Positions 20,894 through 33,318 of a stretch of DNA of 64,000 nucleotides are shown one piece after another (within the stretch, counting starts at the first letter, position 1; each line of letters starts with the position of its first letter). Where the stretch lies: positions 124,442,331-124,506,330 of the forward strand of contig OX123183.2 of assembly GCA_944739405.2 (NCBI GenBank). The letters run 5' to 3'. Made by a program: the position numbers and the translations under genes. The stretch is from Euclidia mi. Its lineage: Eukaryota; Arthropoda; Insecta; Lepidoptera; Erebidae. The notes beneath the pieces are model-generated. The model did no database searches. It saw nothing but the letters and a program-made list of their open reading frames with translations, and was not told the DNA's origin.

Positions 20894-21300
20894 TTGATCA
20901 AAGTGCTGCCACTCCTCTGTGTAACTCTTCGTCAGGTTAAATAAGATTAATAACCTGGGAAGTATCCCACTAGAAGCGTTACTTTCGCCGACTCTACCAA
21001 ATCGTCTATATGTCAATAGACTTAAAGTCAGCTAGACTCGATTTACCTACCAATTTACAGATCATACTTTATACATCGAATCTGCAATGTTGCTGAGGCC
21101 CAGAGGTGTGGCTTAACCACAGCGCGATTGGGACGAAAGTACTTGTAACATGGCGGTAGCATATAGCTCCGCGTTCTCCCGTGTGTTCGCCACAATTAAC
21201 ACCTCTTCTCAAAGGTGCTACGTCAGCACATGTTAATTTTCGCTTGTTTGTACGCCACAGCAACTAACTATTTATTAGACCTATTTTAGTATAGAATCAA
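20894..21300. other. No gene seen
   Basis: No supported feature. Confidence 0.4.
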
Positions 21301-21514
21301 AAGAATTCGTTTTATGCAGCGTGTGGGTGAACATTTAGCTAACATTGCCAAAAAAAGTCCCGCCCGCACAGAAATATCGGCCATCCCGCACCAAGCAACG
21401 GGTGGCATGCAAACATTTACAATCCACTCAATAAAAAGTCGTAATTCCTATATATACGTATACGATATAGCTACATATACGTGTAGATGTCGGATACGCT
21501 TTATACGATGTACT

Positions 21515-21679
21515 CACTGCTATATAAAACCGGGGAGAGAGCCAAAATCTAAATATAAATGTGTCCGAATAGAGCCGAACGCGACCGAATCCGCCCGCCC
21601 GCCTCAGTCCATCGCTAACTGCCGCTCGAACATTCCCAAAGCATCGCAACCGAACGCGCGGTAACGAAACGTTCACTCG
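21515..21679 (+). promoter_or_regulatory. Putative promoter and non-coding first exon
   Basis: A CpG-rich island in AT-rich DNA. TATATAAA occurs at about 21521 and AATATAAA at about 21553. CCTCAGTCC at about 21602 fits an arthropod initiator. CACTCG|GTAAGG at 21679/21680 is a good splice donor. No long frame precedes it. It could be the leader exon of the plus-strand gene whose first coding exon is at 43568; this is inference, and the TATA-to-initiator spacing is not ideal. Confidence 0.35.
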
Positions 21680-23374
21680 GTAAGGTCACACCGAATACGG
21701 CATTACACGGTACACACCAAACATTCTCGAATTCCTAATTTGGAACGCGCCCGTGAAAATATAATCCAGTGAATTTGAATTTTTCTATCGGTGTTTGAAG
21801 TGACAGTGTTGTGGACCTTTGAACGTTCTTCCCTGTTGCCGGTAACTATAATTATACGCTCTTGTGCTTTCTTTTTTAATTTTTAATCTGTGCTAGTTGT
21901 AAAGCTTTACTAACAGCGGATTTGCCGACTCGCTTATCGCTCTGGAAGCGAGAGTATTGAGTTTCAATATGTCCGCTCGCCTGTTCCAAAATTATTTTCT
22001 CCGTCATTCTGTGTATGCTGCTTATCGATGTGTTTTTTACTTTATTTTCTGTTAATTTTGCACCGGCTGCTTCCTAACCTACAAATGTGTAAATCATGTT
22101 GTCAGTAAGATTGTTTGTGTGTGTGCGTCGAGGGTTGTATTTAAGTGCATTTCCTGGTTAGGTGCGGTATTTCCCGCAATGCGTCTGGTTCTGTAGGTTA
22201 GACGGGACGCCAGTAGTCTAGACCAGACGGAGGCTGACCACTATTGATTTTTCATCTTGCAGCATCTCGTTGATTTGTTTTATTGCTTTATCTAGCCTGT
22301 ATTGGTGATAAAAATTAATTAGAGAAAAGTTTTTGCAAGCCTTATTTACTATATTTGTAACGCTTACTTTTCATCTTTCAGTATTTGTTCTGTACTGTAA
22401 AAAAGTTGCCTTTTAACTATCTTCCGGCACATTACGTCAATATAATGACATTGATTGGTTAAACCGTGTATATAAATGTTGTGCAACATCTTGTAACAAC
22501 TTTTATTTTGTATATATGTCTAAAGTGGTGGCTCCAAAGTCTACTAACTGTTCGCTATAGAATAACTGACCTTCGTCAGATAATTTATAGTGAAAATAAA
22601 TAGTAATGTTGTCTGCCGCTAATGAAATGGAGCTTGTTAAGAATTATGGTGGTTATTGGAGGTTGAACGTACATTAGAGTGTCGTAAAATAGGCTTTGAT
22701 CAGTTTATGATCCCTTTGGTGGAACGTAAAGTTTAATTCGGTTGGCTAGTTTGAGAGATTTTCAATCGTTTTGCGATGTTTGGATCAATGCTGGCAAAAT
22801 TATTACTGTACCGCAAACAGTAGCTTTATTATGCATATGTGTATTTTTATGTTATTTTATGTTACATTGTATCTTTTCCTGTATTATGAACTTCAATAGC
22901 TTTGAATAGAAAAAGAAAGATGATTCAAAGTACTATACTGATTTGCACACTACCTGTATCTCGGGGATTTCCCTGCGTAAATAGCCGTTATATCATTAGA
23001 CAGAAATAGTGATGTTTCTATGACGTCAACATAAATTCGTATAATAATTAATATTCACATTTGTACTAATTATAATTGTAATAATTGGTAGTTCAAGTAG
23101 ATTAGGTATGTAAAATTTTCGCTTGTTATTTTTCAAGATGGTTTTGTTAAAAGTCAGATACATACATCTATGTATGATTTCCGTGTCATCTGTTTTGATT
23201 GTCTACACTACACGTATTGCCAACGTGGCAACAATTTATATCATCTGAAATTCGTGCGTTGACACGTTTACTTTACGATCTTTGTGTAATATTAAGAGTC
23301 CCATACGTCATCGACTGATTTATCGGGATTTTAATATCTACTAAAAATATTGATTTTGATGTATCTACTACTAG
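21680..23374. other. No gene seen
   Basis: T-rich intron-like DNA with no repeat or frame of note. Confidence 0.4.
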
Positions 23375-23445
23375 TATAAATGCGAAAGCTTGTGAGAATG
23401 GATGCTTGCTAATTTTTCACGTAAAATGCTCTGATTGGATTTTCA
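23375..23445 (+). repeat. 5' scrap of a Helitron-like repeat
   Basis: ACTAGTATAAATGCGAAAGC-TTGTGAGAATG is a common lepidopteran repeat start. Confidence 0.5.
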
Positions 23446-23459
23446 TGTAACTGCAGATA

Positions 23460-24146
23460 TGTTACGGGCAACGTGACTAACTGGGCCGTATTAATAAGGG
23501 CCGAGTTTTATGAATACTGCCCAAGAGCATCGAGCTGTTTGATAAATTTTAGTATTTTAATTACTAAGACCGGTCCATATTATAATGCCCGACAGGCCGT
23601 GGTCCATTTAAAAAATCAACGTAAGCCCGTAACGTTAACCGTTTCCGTCAACTTAGTGTTTTTGTAAATCTTAGGATTTACTGGTAAATAACATAACATA
23701 ACTTCACGCCTTTTATCTCCGAAGGGGTAGGCAGAGGTGTATTACACACCCACTTTTCGCAAGTTATGTTTCGGTCCCAATGTAATAGGGGGCGAGCCTA
23801 TTGCCATCTAGCGGGCACATTATTAAGCGAGCGATAATTCAAAATTACTGGTAAATCTTACTGGCAAAAAAACACTAAGTTGACGGAGCCCTGCTTCGGG
23901 CTCCTATTTTTGGATTAAGGGTCACAAGACAACCTAACATAACCTACTTACTTGATTTACAGTCTCACCTAATCTTCATTTCATTTGTTTTATTATTTTG
24001 CCCAAAACGTATTTGCCCTTATTCATACTGACCGGGAAAAGTGAGTAGGCATGCAATTTTAATCAAATTGCCCATGTGACATGGGCATTATGTATACAGG
24101 CCGGTCACTATTCATAGGGACCAGACTTCACAAGTTGCCCGTAACA
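23460..24146. mobile_element. TIR element with 13-bp ends and probable 4-bp duplication
   Basis: Ends TGTTACGGGCAAC (23460-23472) and GTTGCCCGTAACA (24134-24146) match perfectly inverted; GATA flanks both sides. Inside, CCGTCAACTTAGTGTTTTT (about 23647) is repeated inverted at about 23870, with a truncated SINE between. No transposase frame. Confidence 0.78.
23702..23855 (-). repeat. Truncated SINE nested in the TIR element
   Basis: CTTCACGCCTTTTATCTCCG-AAGGGGTAGGCAGAGG (tail reversed), then GGGGGCGAGCCTATTGCC and ATTATTAAGCGAGCGAT. The same truncated form is at 54807-54945. Confidence 0.85.
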
Positions 24147-25137
24147 GATACATCAGAATAACACACAAGCTTTGTCCCAAGTACCGAAAATTGAGCCGGG
24201 GTCAAAAACTAGTTTTATATAAATTGTAGGTTAGTAACGGTCTTTCTTAATTTAAATGTAATTTCTAAAACCGTTACATCAAGTTAGTTTTATCCGAAAA
24301 TCGTCCACAATTCAATTTCGGACTATTTATGTTTCTTTCAAAAGCTACCTAAACACGAAACCCGAACTAACTTTAGATCTAGAAAGCTGTTCGTAACGTG
24401 AGGTTTACATTTCAACTAAGCACGTGTCTTTTCAATCCGTTCCGCAGTCAGTCACGCGACGTCGCTATTAGCGTCGCTTTTTCCAGCTACCCTCCTTCAT
24501 TTAATTCTTTATCATGCTTCTATTTTATCTTTTTTTTACCCAAATATCGGTATCTTGGCAGATATTTGTTTGTGTTTCAATTTTATATCCTACGGTGGAA
24601 ATCGTTACATGCTATGTTGTCCTATAAAGCAGATTCAAATATTTTCTGGTATCATTTAGAAAATGACTTAATAATTTAATAGCCTTGCTTTCGGATCGAC
24701 TCTTTTGCTAAACTATGCCCTTAAGTTAGTCGTTCTGTGGAAATTGGAATACTTGAGGAGCTTCGGGTAATGTGAAAAGTTGTACACGAACGAAATCTGG
24801 AGCTGAAATGTTTGAAGAGTTTGCGATCACGCACTGAAGGATTGAGGTTAATGAAATCTATCGTTTGTTGTGGATTCTACGGATAAATTATTTTTGATGA
24901 TGACTTATTAGTAGAAAATAAATTTTGGTAGTTAGCTAAGTTAAAATCAAAGTCAAATTGTAAATTACTTAAACGAAACCTCGTTTCTACGAACCGATCA
25001 TGAACTATGGTTCTTTCTCCTCTGAATGACTTGTTAAACTGAAGTATGCAGAAGACTGTTTCTTGTGACATATTTATAAATTCTGACTTAATTATGTTAA
25101 TATGTTTTTCTTTTCTTAGTTTGACCTGTACATACAT
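24147..25137. other. No gene seen
   Basis: AT-rich. Short frames at 24398 and 24877 lack any domain. Confidence 0.4.
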
Positions 25138-25262
25138 ACACACATAGACTTACGCCTGATTCCCGGAGAGGTAGGCAGAGACTACGGAACACCATTTGCA
25201 ACGATCCTGACATACCTCTCTTGCTTCATTCACTCCCATCAAGTTTCTCATAGATGCTCTTC
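25138..25262 (-). repeat. SINE/LINE tail, CAGGCGTGA type
   Basis: ACACATAGACTTACGCCTGA and GGTAGGCAGAGACTACGG...CCTGACATACCTCTCTTGCT is the reverse of 53060-53170. Confidence 0.7.
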
Positions 25263-25263
25263 T

Positions 25264-26165
25264 GTAGTCCATTGAAAAGTTACATTTGGGGTTGCATTTG
25301 TCAGAGGACGCAATTTTATGTTATAGATGTGTAGGGAGGGCTAGTGTAGCTTGATCCAAATTTGTGGGGTTAAACATACTTAAATATTTTTAAATTTCTA
25401 CCTGTTTATTAAGATCGAGTAACAAATTGCTTAAAATTACGTTTGTTGTATGGGAGCCCCCCTTTAATATTTACTTTTTTCAAATTTAATTATTAATTTT
25501 GAAAGATAATATTCAACTACATATTCTGTGAAAATTTTAAGCGTCTACTTGTTACCGTTAGTAATGTTGACCAAAAAAATACGAAAAAAAAACACGTTTA
25601 TTGTATGTGACTCCCCCTTAATATTTTCATTTTTTTATTTTTAGTATTTGTTGTTATAGCGGCAATCGAAATACATAATTTGTGAAAGTTTCAGCTTTCT
25701 AGCTATCACTGTTTATGAGATACAGCCTGGTGACAGACAGACAGACAGCGGAGTCTTAGTAATAAGGTCCCCTATTTTACCTTTTAGGTACGGAACCCTA
25801 AAAACGCATTTTGTCGGTAAATCATAATTGCCATTAATTTTTTCAATTATTTTTCTGCATCTCTCCCCCGAACATTGAGGTGCTGCAGAACATTGCAGTT
25901 TTCTTTGCGTTTGAGTTTTGTTCATATTTTGTCAGCCTCATCATGTTTTGAATTTTTACGTGCGGCCAGTAGTTAGCCAGATATACTAGAAAAACCCATT
26001 TGTACCACTCTTTTCAAGATGGCGGCCGCAGGACACGGGCTGCAACCCCACAAACTTGAATTTAAATTTACACTAGCCCCCTCTTGACATCTATGAAATA
26101 AAATTGCGTCCTCGGACAAATGCACGCTCAGCCCAAAAAAAAATTACATTTCAATGTACTACTGC
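25264..26165. mobile_element. Composite element with about 110-bp inverted ends
   Basis: Left end (AGTCCATTGAAAAGTTACAT ... GAGGACGCAATTTTAT ... GGGCTAGTGTA) and right end (about 26040-26165) are imperfect inverted repeats. The interior holds a lepidopteran repeat (AGCCTGGTGACAGACAGACA, TAGGTACGGAACCCTA) also found at 59625-59990 in the other orientation. The 70-codon frame inside is not a gene. Confidence 0.65.
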
Positions 26166-26191
26166 GTTTCTATGAGAAGGGTGGCTCTGTT

Positions 26192-26246
26192 CGCTCTTTG
26201 AGTTTAGCCCTTTATTTAGCTAAGAAAGGGCTAAACTCAAAGGGCG
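26192..26246. repeat. 22-bp arm hairpin
   Basis: 26192-26213 pairs with 26225-26246, one mismatch (core TTTGAGTTTAGCCCTTT); 11-nt loop. Confidence 0.9.
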
Positions 26247-29200
26247 AGTTTTGCCTCAAATCTAATCAAAAAATTTTGATCATTTTCTTATCTGGGTAAA
26301 ATTTTAAGATATATTATAATTTCTTGAAGGTGTCAGGATAAAACGTGTCTTACTTTGAAAACAAAAATGATCTAGACTATAACTAATGCCGGTATAATTG
26401 ATGGCTATATTAAAAACGTTTTGACGGTAGAACATTTCCTTCAAACTTTTTGCACGAAAAATTCTTCAGAGAAATAATTCTTTAGACGTTGCGTGACTCT
26501 GTTCACGATTAAATTATTGTGAGGCATTTGTTTGGCGATTACTCCTACAGAATATACTCGCTTTTTTCGATTCTTTGTTGACATAATTTACTTTTATATC
26601 TATTTATTTTGTTTATTATCTACCAAGATGAAGGTATTTCTGGTAATGGTGGGCAAGATTAATTGAAAATGGATTCAGTTCCTTCTAAAACCCATTATCG
26701 TGGTAAACACGGTAGTACTGAGTACTACGTAGAGTCCTCTCTGTTGTCATTAATTTAAATTTATAGCAGTACGATTTTTTTGTTATTCTTTTTGGAACAT
26801 ACATATTTATTACTCGACATATTATTATTGTATCTTTAAAATCAAAAATCCGTGATTAGATGTTTTAAAAGCTCTCTCAGATGGAGATAGATAGAAAGAT
26901 CTATTTCTAAAGAACCTTAAAACACAAGCAACAAAGAAAAGAGCTTTGATACAACACACATCACTAATTACTTTAGCACTAGTCGACTGAAACAACCAGC
27001 ATTGAAGAAAATGTGTTACTCACTCCCGTTTCGAATTATCTTTCATCCTTTGCGTGACACAAAGTTCACAATAACAATCTTTAGAGAACGGGGCATAAAG
27101 TTCGGCTTTATCTAGGGTACTTTGCGTTGGCACATTAGGCTGTTATTGCGTAAGGCTTTGTCATAGGTACGACAATTTTATAACCATAGCTAGTTGATAT
27201 CTAATCGATAATATGGACTGGTCTAGACTACTTTGCCAGCTAGGGTATTATAATACGTTTTCTGGATACAAATAGGTACATTTCGGATCAAAAAAGATAA
27301 CGTCTACGCGTTCTTCTTTCGTTCGAAAACCCAGAAATGCTTTTGATATCCAAAGCATTTTGTAACTTTTTCACGGTTAAATCCAAATTATACTCATGCC
27401 AGAGATATTTCCTATTGAAAAGAAATATACTGATTGTATTGGTAGAAAGGTATACCTATTGTCTTCTTTCTTTTTTGTGTGACGCCCAAGAACATCGACT
27501 TTACGTGGTATACTATCTGTTTATAGCTTGCAGCAAAGAGCGATTGTTATCATTCTTCAAAGTAAGAATATCAGTTTGATAGCAGGTACACTCCAGAAAC
27601 GCGATTACTTAAACCTGCTCCACTTGAATATGATTACCATGTTGATGAGGCAAGCACGGTGCGCCAGTATTCCAGTCGATGTGTTCATAATTTGTACAAT
27701 TTATAGCATGCTGAATTTTTGCTTGTTGCTTCGTAGAAAAACAACTCTTAAAATAATTGTTAGAGTCAAAACTATTAGGTGCATATTTTAATGTGAACGA
27801 AATCCACAGCGCTTTTCATTGTAAATTACAGATTTTTGTAACCATATATCCGATTGCTTTTGTGTTCACTGATTGCGAAGATAATATTTAAAATCAACAT
27901 TTGTCTAGCTAGATATTATGGACGCATTTAATTCTAGCGAAAATATTAATACCGACTCCATTTAAAGTTAACCTGGCAGATGGTATTGAATTTGTTTTAA
28001 TTACGAATACCATTGTATTTGTCATTTGTGACTGCTATAACACAATCTTAATGCACCCATTAAAATTGCTTAGGAACAAACATTTAAAATTGCAAACTGC
28101 ATTCATTGAATCTAGATCATCAAATATTTAAATGCGAAAGTATTGGCAAACTTCCTTTAGAGAATCATGCCAGTTGCATACACGATACAGTGGTGTTGTT
28201 TCAAGTAATGCCGTCATGTGTGCAGTCATCGATGCTCCTAAACATGATCTAATTTATCGAACCTTGGCATGGGTACGATAACTAGTAGTAATTGTGTTTT
28301 GGAGAAATATCCTCAATAATGAAATTCTGTTGATTTACACGTAGATCAGAAAATTTATATTTATGTACTTCTTGTTCATATAATTCATTTACATTGAACT
28401 TGATTTCATCCCCAATTCTATATCGGATGTTAGGTGACATATTTATTATGTGCAAACAGTCCACTGAATAATACAAAATATACTATAAGCGTTCAAGATC
28501 ATGGCAACTGTATCATGATTTGCTTAAGTATTACGAATTTTAAAAATTCTGGTTAGATCGTAGATGACTTGTCGAACGTTGTATCAACAATCATAAGTAT
28601 TGGAGAACCAGACGCGGCACATCCATTAGTAGTGACGAGCGAATATATTTATGACAACGTGTGATCTCATATTAAGATACTTTTATTAATATTATTTAGA
28701 TTTATTTGTCTTTACTTATTAATAATGTATATTTTTGCTGTCTCACGTCCCTGGTGTAGGCTGATTAATAGCGTCCTCTATTCTATCTGATACTGCGTCT
28801 GTCGTATTTAACTGCCAAATTAAATTCGAATCGTCTTAGCAGTTAAATTTAAGAGATTTAACACGTAAACTTATTTTCGTATTTATAATAATTATTTTAG
28901 ATTTGCGTAAATCATCGTCAAATAATCTTGTCCTAGTTAAGGTGGTTCACAAATAAAGTCTTTGATTTATAGTACGTCTTTACGTATTGTTTTTGTTTAT
29001 CATTCTTTTAAGTTCAGTTGATATTGTGCGTGTCTACAGTTAATGAAGTCACCCTTTTATTTGTTTACTAACAAAACATGTCCTCGTAAATTAGCTTAAA
29101 TTTTCTGAAGATAATAACCGTTATGTTTATGTATAAGTTTGAGTTTTTGTGGTTTTTTATTTCATTCTAATTCATCTATTAATGTTTAAGTATCTTATTT

Positions 29201-29764
29201 TTCAAATTTATGTTGAGTCGTCTTCTTGTTTATTTTTGATTTGTGAATGACATTGTTCATGGCAATATCATTTATATCATCGCTCAAAATAAATGGGTCG
29301 TCACTTTGTTTGCCATAAAAATGATGCAGTTGATCTAAATTCGATAAATCAGTTAGTGTAGCGAACTTGATCCGATGATATATTGGAGCATTGGACTCAG
29401 TACAAACAAAACCACAGTATTTAGGTCGCATTTTCATACGTGCCGCTCTCTATCTGGCTCCGTGGAAATTATAGTATACCTACTACAGTGTGTATAAAGA
29501 TAAGCTATGATGACTTTGGCTAAAAACCGCCAAATTTTTTAAACTTAGTCGTAACCTTAGGAATTTCCGTTGCTGAAAATCACTTGATTTAACCAAAAAC
29601 CGTTTTAATAAAATTATCAAGATTTCATGACTGTGTTCAGTATCGCAGTTATGTGCAGGTATGTATAAATATAGATTAATAGTTTATATTTACAAGCACA
29701 CATTAAATTTTCCGACATCATAGGAAGTCAGTACCTATGAAAAAACTGATACTAGTCTAAACCA
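26247..29764. other. Long stretch without a supported gene
   Basis: AT-rich DNA with scattered short frames. The best is minus 29195-29437, 80 codons from ATG AAA ATG (MKMRPKYCGFVCTESNAPIY...), with no splice signals or known domain; a relic exon is possible but unproven. Confidence 0.4.
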
Positions 29765-29912
29765 TAGCATACCTATAGCTTTTCCTTTGGGCTGCGGAGA
29801 TCAAAAAGGCAGTCGCTCTTTAGAAAAGCTAATGTTCAGTCAAACCCGGTTAGACTAGAAAGCGGATCCCGGGTTCTAACTTGGATAACGCCAGAGGATG
29901 ATGATGATTAAA
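29765..29912 (+). repeat. SINE 3' part (GGATAACGC tail)
   Basis: TTGGGCTGCGGAGATCA, AGCTAATGTTCAGTCAAACC, GGTTAGACTAGAAAGCGGAT and GGATAACGCCAGAGGATGAT match the 3' half of 56361-56790. Confidence 0.8.
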
Positions 29913-31164
29913 TTACCCGACATCACTCAGCTACCTTTTGACACCTACCTCTATTATTTAAGTACGTTTAAAATAATTTAAACTAATTTTGTGGGCATTA
30001 CCATTAAAACCATTCACCCAGACATAAAACCCGAAACCTCATGGAGCGAAACTACAATTGTTATACATTTATTTATGTTTAAATAGATTAGTTCTACTAA
30101 AATAACGTAAGAAAATAATTAGGTTTTACGTGTAAACTTTTGATTATTAGTATTTTGAAGGTTTAGTACGTTTTTAAATGAAGTTCAGCGGTCCGTTCGT
30201 TGCCTACGCTCTGGCGGCTCGCCAAACTACAACAAGCGCATCTAGGTCTGACTGTCGCGAGACAAAATCTATATAGTCTTAACTTGTAATGTATGTTTGT
30301 CATTTATCCTCTTCCAATCTTCAGCTTCATGTCACATTATTAGAATGATAGCTTCATTAAATTACAAATCTGCGCCATAAATACTTATGATATTTGAACC
30401 CATTTCTTTTATAAAAACGTGACATCTTTCAAGGGCATCAGTTGACTAATTTAGATTATAATTAAGCTTCTTTAAGTGACTGATCTAACTGATGTCAGTG
30501 TCTAAAGTTCATCTATTATGGATTTGTTTGGTGTATTATATTGACGAGCATCTCTATGATCACCAGCTACGATTGGCATATGTTCTTACCTCTTACTAAT
30601 AAATGCGTTCTATCTTTTATACACTTGAAGTAAATTTTAAGGTTGGCTTTAGTATCAAAATGTATTTTTAGAGAATCTAAGTATAATTAAACGCTTTCTC
30701 GCAGGGGCCTTTCAATAAATGGACATAAAATACACGAATTACTTTCTCGCTCTTCTGTAGATTCATCACCGTAAATCCATATATAGGTTAACAAAACTTA
30801 CGTAAATACTAGGAAAGAGTAAGTAAACATTGAAATACATAATTACACACCTCCATCAACAAACCAGGTTTTTCAAGCGATAAAAATAAAAACGTTTACT
30901 TTAGCAAAACTGAAATTTCCAAGAATAACAAGTTAAAATGATAACATATGTAAATAAAATTATTTTTAAGCCTTTGAACTGTATCTGGATCTGTGTGTCG
31001 GTGATGTTGATGCAATAATTGTGAGAGATGTAAAACATACGTGCGATATCGTGGATCAAGTCACCGACCTACTAAACGTAGGATTTATGTTAATCCAACT
31101 TTTGTTAAATAACACAGAGTTCATTTTTATTGGTGATGTTCTCACGATTAAAAGTGATGTAACA
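29913..31164. other. No gene seen
   Basis: AT-rich, nothing recognised. Confidence 0.4.
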
Positions 31165-31225
31165 GAAATAAAATGCTATAAGGATCATCATTATCATCCT
31201 AGCGATATCCCGGTTTTATCTAAAA
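31165..31225 (-). repeat. SINE tail scrap
   Basis: ATCATCATTATCATCCTAGC-GATATCCCGGTTT is the reverse of the GGATAACGC-tailed SINE end. It lies inside a 72-codon frame, arguing against that frame being a gene. Confidence 0.65.
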
Positions 31226-31909
31226 TATACGCCTTTTAGAGCCTGGCCCTATTTTCTTGTCTAAACAAAGTAGAAATGTATTCCTGTTCTAAAGTGTCTG
31301 CTGTCTCATCTCCGCGTAAGACACGGGGCAAGAACGAAAGTAAAAAAATATTAACGACATCACAAAGCTATAGTTGCTTTAAACTGAAGGATGTTTTCAG
31401 TTTAATAAGAGTAAACTCCGTCAAATAAACCTGAAATGAAAAATACTTTGTGAGGAAGGATAATGTATTGCTATAAATTGCCGTAAAACGTTTACACACA
31501 CTACACTTTAATCACAATATGCGGTAGTAATATTGTTGCAATATGGCGGGTTGGACTAGACACACAAACATGGATGATATGCAATGCTGGTTTTAATATA
31601 TTGTTACAGTAAACCGTAAAATTGTGACCTAATTATCAATTTTATCGGTAGTGTATTTATTATTGTTTGATAATAATAACAGTTATATTGTTTGAATAGC
31701 TACTAACAAAATGTCCTCGGCATCGGTCAGTAACACTCGATAGTAATGACTTTGTAAAAACATCTCAGAATTGTTTCATAGCTAGTCGTCGACGACAGAT
31801 TTTAATTTAGAACGGCTCTTAATCTTTTTGTTCACCACTTTTATAACCCTTCTTCACACCACGTCAATTAGACAAAATATTTGCTTTAAAAAAGAAACTG
31901 TTAGGTTTG
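31226..31909. other. No gene seen
   Basis: AT-rich, nothing recognised. Confidence 0.4.
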
Positions 31910-32275
31910 GCTGACGATAATATCAGCCGATATATGTCCATTGCTGGTCATAAGAACTTGAACCAGTCGCATCCACCCGCTGGACGCGATCCCTAAATCA
32001 ACATCAAGATGATAAGATCAACCGGTCCACCTTGCCCCTTGTGTACTCAGCTACGCCCACCGGTGCGTGGCCGCCACTACGGAACCTTTCTGCTCTAACG
32101 GCCATCGGTTCTTCTGGCCACAGCCACTTCATTTTGACTATTCGGAGAGCTATGTCGGTGACTTTGGTTCACCTTTATATCTCTTCATTTCTGATCCGAT
32201 CTCGCAGGGAATCTCCGAGTATCTCCATTGCCCTCTGAGTGACCTTCAGCTTTCTTAGAGGCCCATCGTGAGCCT
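31910..32275 (-). pseudogene. RTE-type LINE, decayed reverse-transcriptase C-terminus and 3' end
   Basis: The minus strand reads KLKVTQRAMEILGDSLRDR, RNEEI and TKVTDIALRIVKMKW, with frameshifts and stops, then VDATGSSS. This matches the C-terminal region of lepidopteran RTE-like LINE polyproteins. The 3' end (CAGCAATGGACATATATCGG-CTGAT) corresponds to the tail borrowed by the GATGAT-tailed SINEs. Only the 3' end is present, as usual for truncated LINE copies. Not functional. Confidence 0.8.
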
Positions 32276-32510
32276 CAGCCTAAGAGTTAGAAATCAATGA
32301 TCAAATATCTGATTATCGGGTGCCCGTGTGTTCAGGCTAAAGTTTTTGACGCAGTATTGAGGTGACGTAAATCTAAATAATCACCTTTTTGGTTCTTTGT
32401 CTTTGTATTATTATACAAGAACACTGGAGGTCGAAGCGTATTCTTCTTTTCCTGTACAGGGAGCAGGAGGAGTAGATAATGCGAGGCAGAAAGTTTGGAA
32501 CTAAAGCCTC

Positions 32511-32931
32511 GTATTCATTAGGGGACATTTGTCCCGCGACCTTGTCGCCCGACACGAATTCTACGTGTTGAGCGACGTCGCGGGGGACATCGCCCGACAT
32601 CGCAGGCGACATCTACGTGTCGGGGAACAAGTCGCTTGTCGACGCTCCGATAGCGTCGACCTTGCGCGACTTCGGGTCCCTCAACAGTTTCCGAAGGCAT
32701 TTGACTTGTGAGGACGTGTGTTGCTATTTGTTCCGCGACTACCCGCGATTATAGCGCACTTCGTTGGTCCACACTACCAACGAAACTGTGTTAACACTTA
32801 GGCGACATCTCGATCACAATGCAGGTATGTGGACGAGCGAAATGCCGGTCGACATTGTCGCGGGACAGTCGCACGTAAATGTCCTGCGACTGTTCGCGAT
32901 AAGTCGAGCGACTTTGTCCCCTTGTGAATAC
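32511..32931. mobile_element. GCGAC/GTCGC-rich MITE
   Basis: Ends GTATTCATTAGGGGACA and (reversed) GTATTCACAAGGGGACA. The interior repeats GTCGC/GCGAC many times in both orientations. Similarity continues a few bases outside (AAGCC), so the exact ends are uncertain. The overlapping 60-codon frames are artefacts. Confidence 0.75.
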
Positions 32932-33086
32932 ATGGCTTAAAGGAAAGATTCTCTCTGGCCCAAGGTATGGTTATCCAGGAGTGTCCACATTACCAGCGTT
33001 ATATTATGCTATGTATTTGCTTCATTTATCTGTTAAATATGTTCAAAAACCCAACTTTAGTAAGTTGATAAAATTGTTCTGACGCG

Positions 33087-33318
33087 AGTTAGGTTGTGGG
33101 CGGAGGCCGAAGGGTTTTTAAAAAGAAAACACTAGGTGTGTTCGGCTTGAAGAGCAGACTAAGACTGGTTTATTTATTAATAAAAAGCTTACAGCTAAAT
33201 TATAATAACAAAGGATGTCTTATATTACAGATAGCGGTCTTACTGAGAACCGCTTCCAATAACTCTTATCTTAATAACAGAGGGCCGTTATGTACGGACT
33301 GGTTATGTCTATATAACT
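33087..33318 (-). repeat. 3' LTR
   Basis: 232 bp, matching 39887-40118. On the minus strand it begins AGTTATATAG and carries a polyadenylation-type AATAAA (ATTAATAAATAAACC). Confidence 0.96.

Noticed and set aside
21314..21676. Frames of 82 and 116 codons at the CpG-rich segment
   Set aside because: Basic, Ser/Arg-rich composition driven by local sequence and no domain; leader exon/promoter is the better reading.
31021..31239. 72-codon plus frame
   Set aside because: Apparent start is GTG and its 3' third is a reversed SINE tail.
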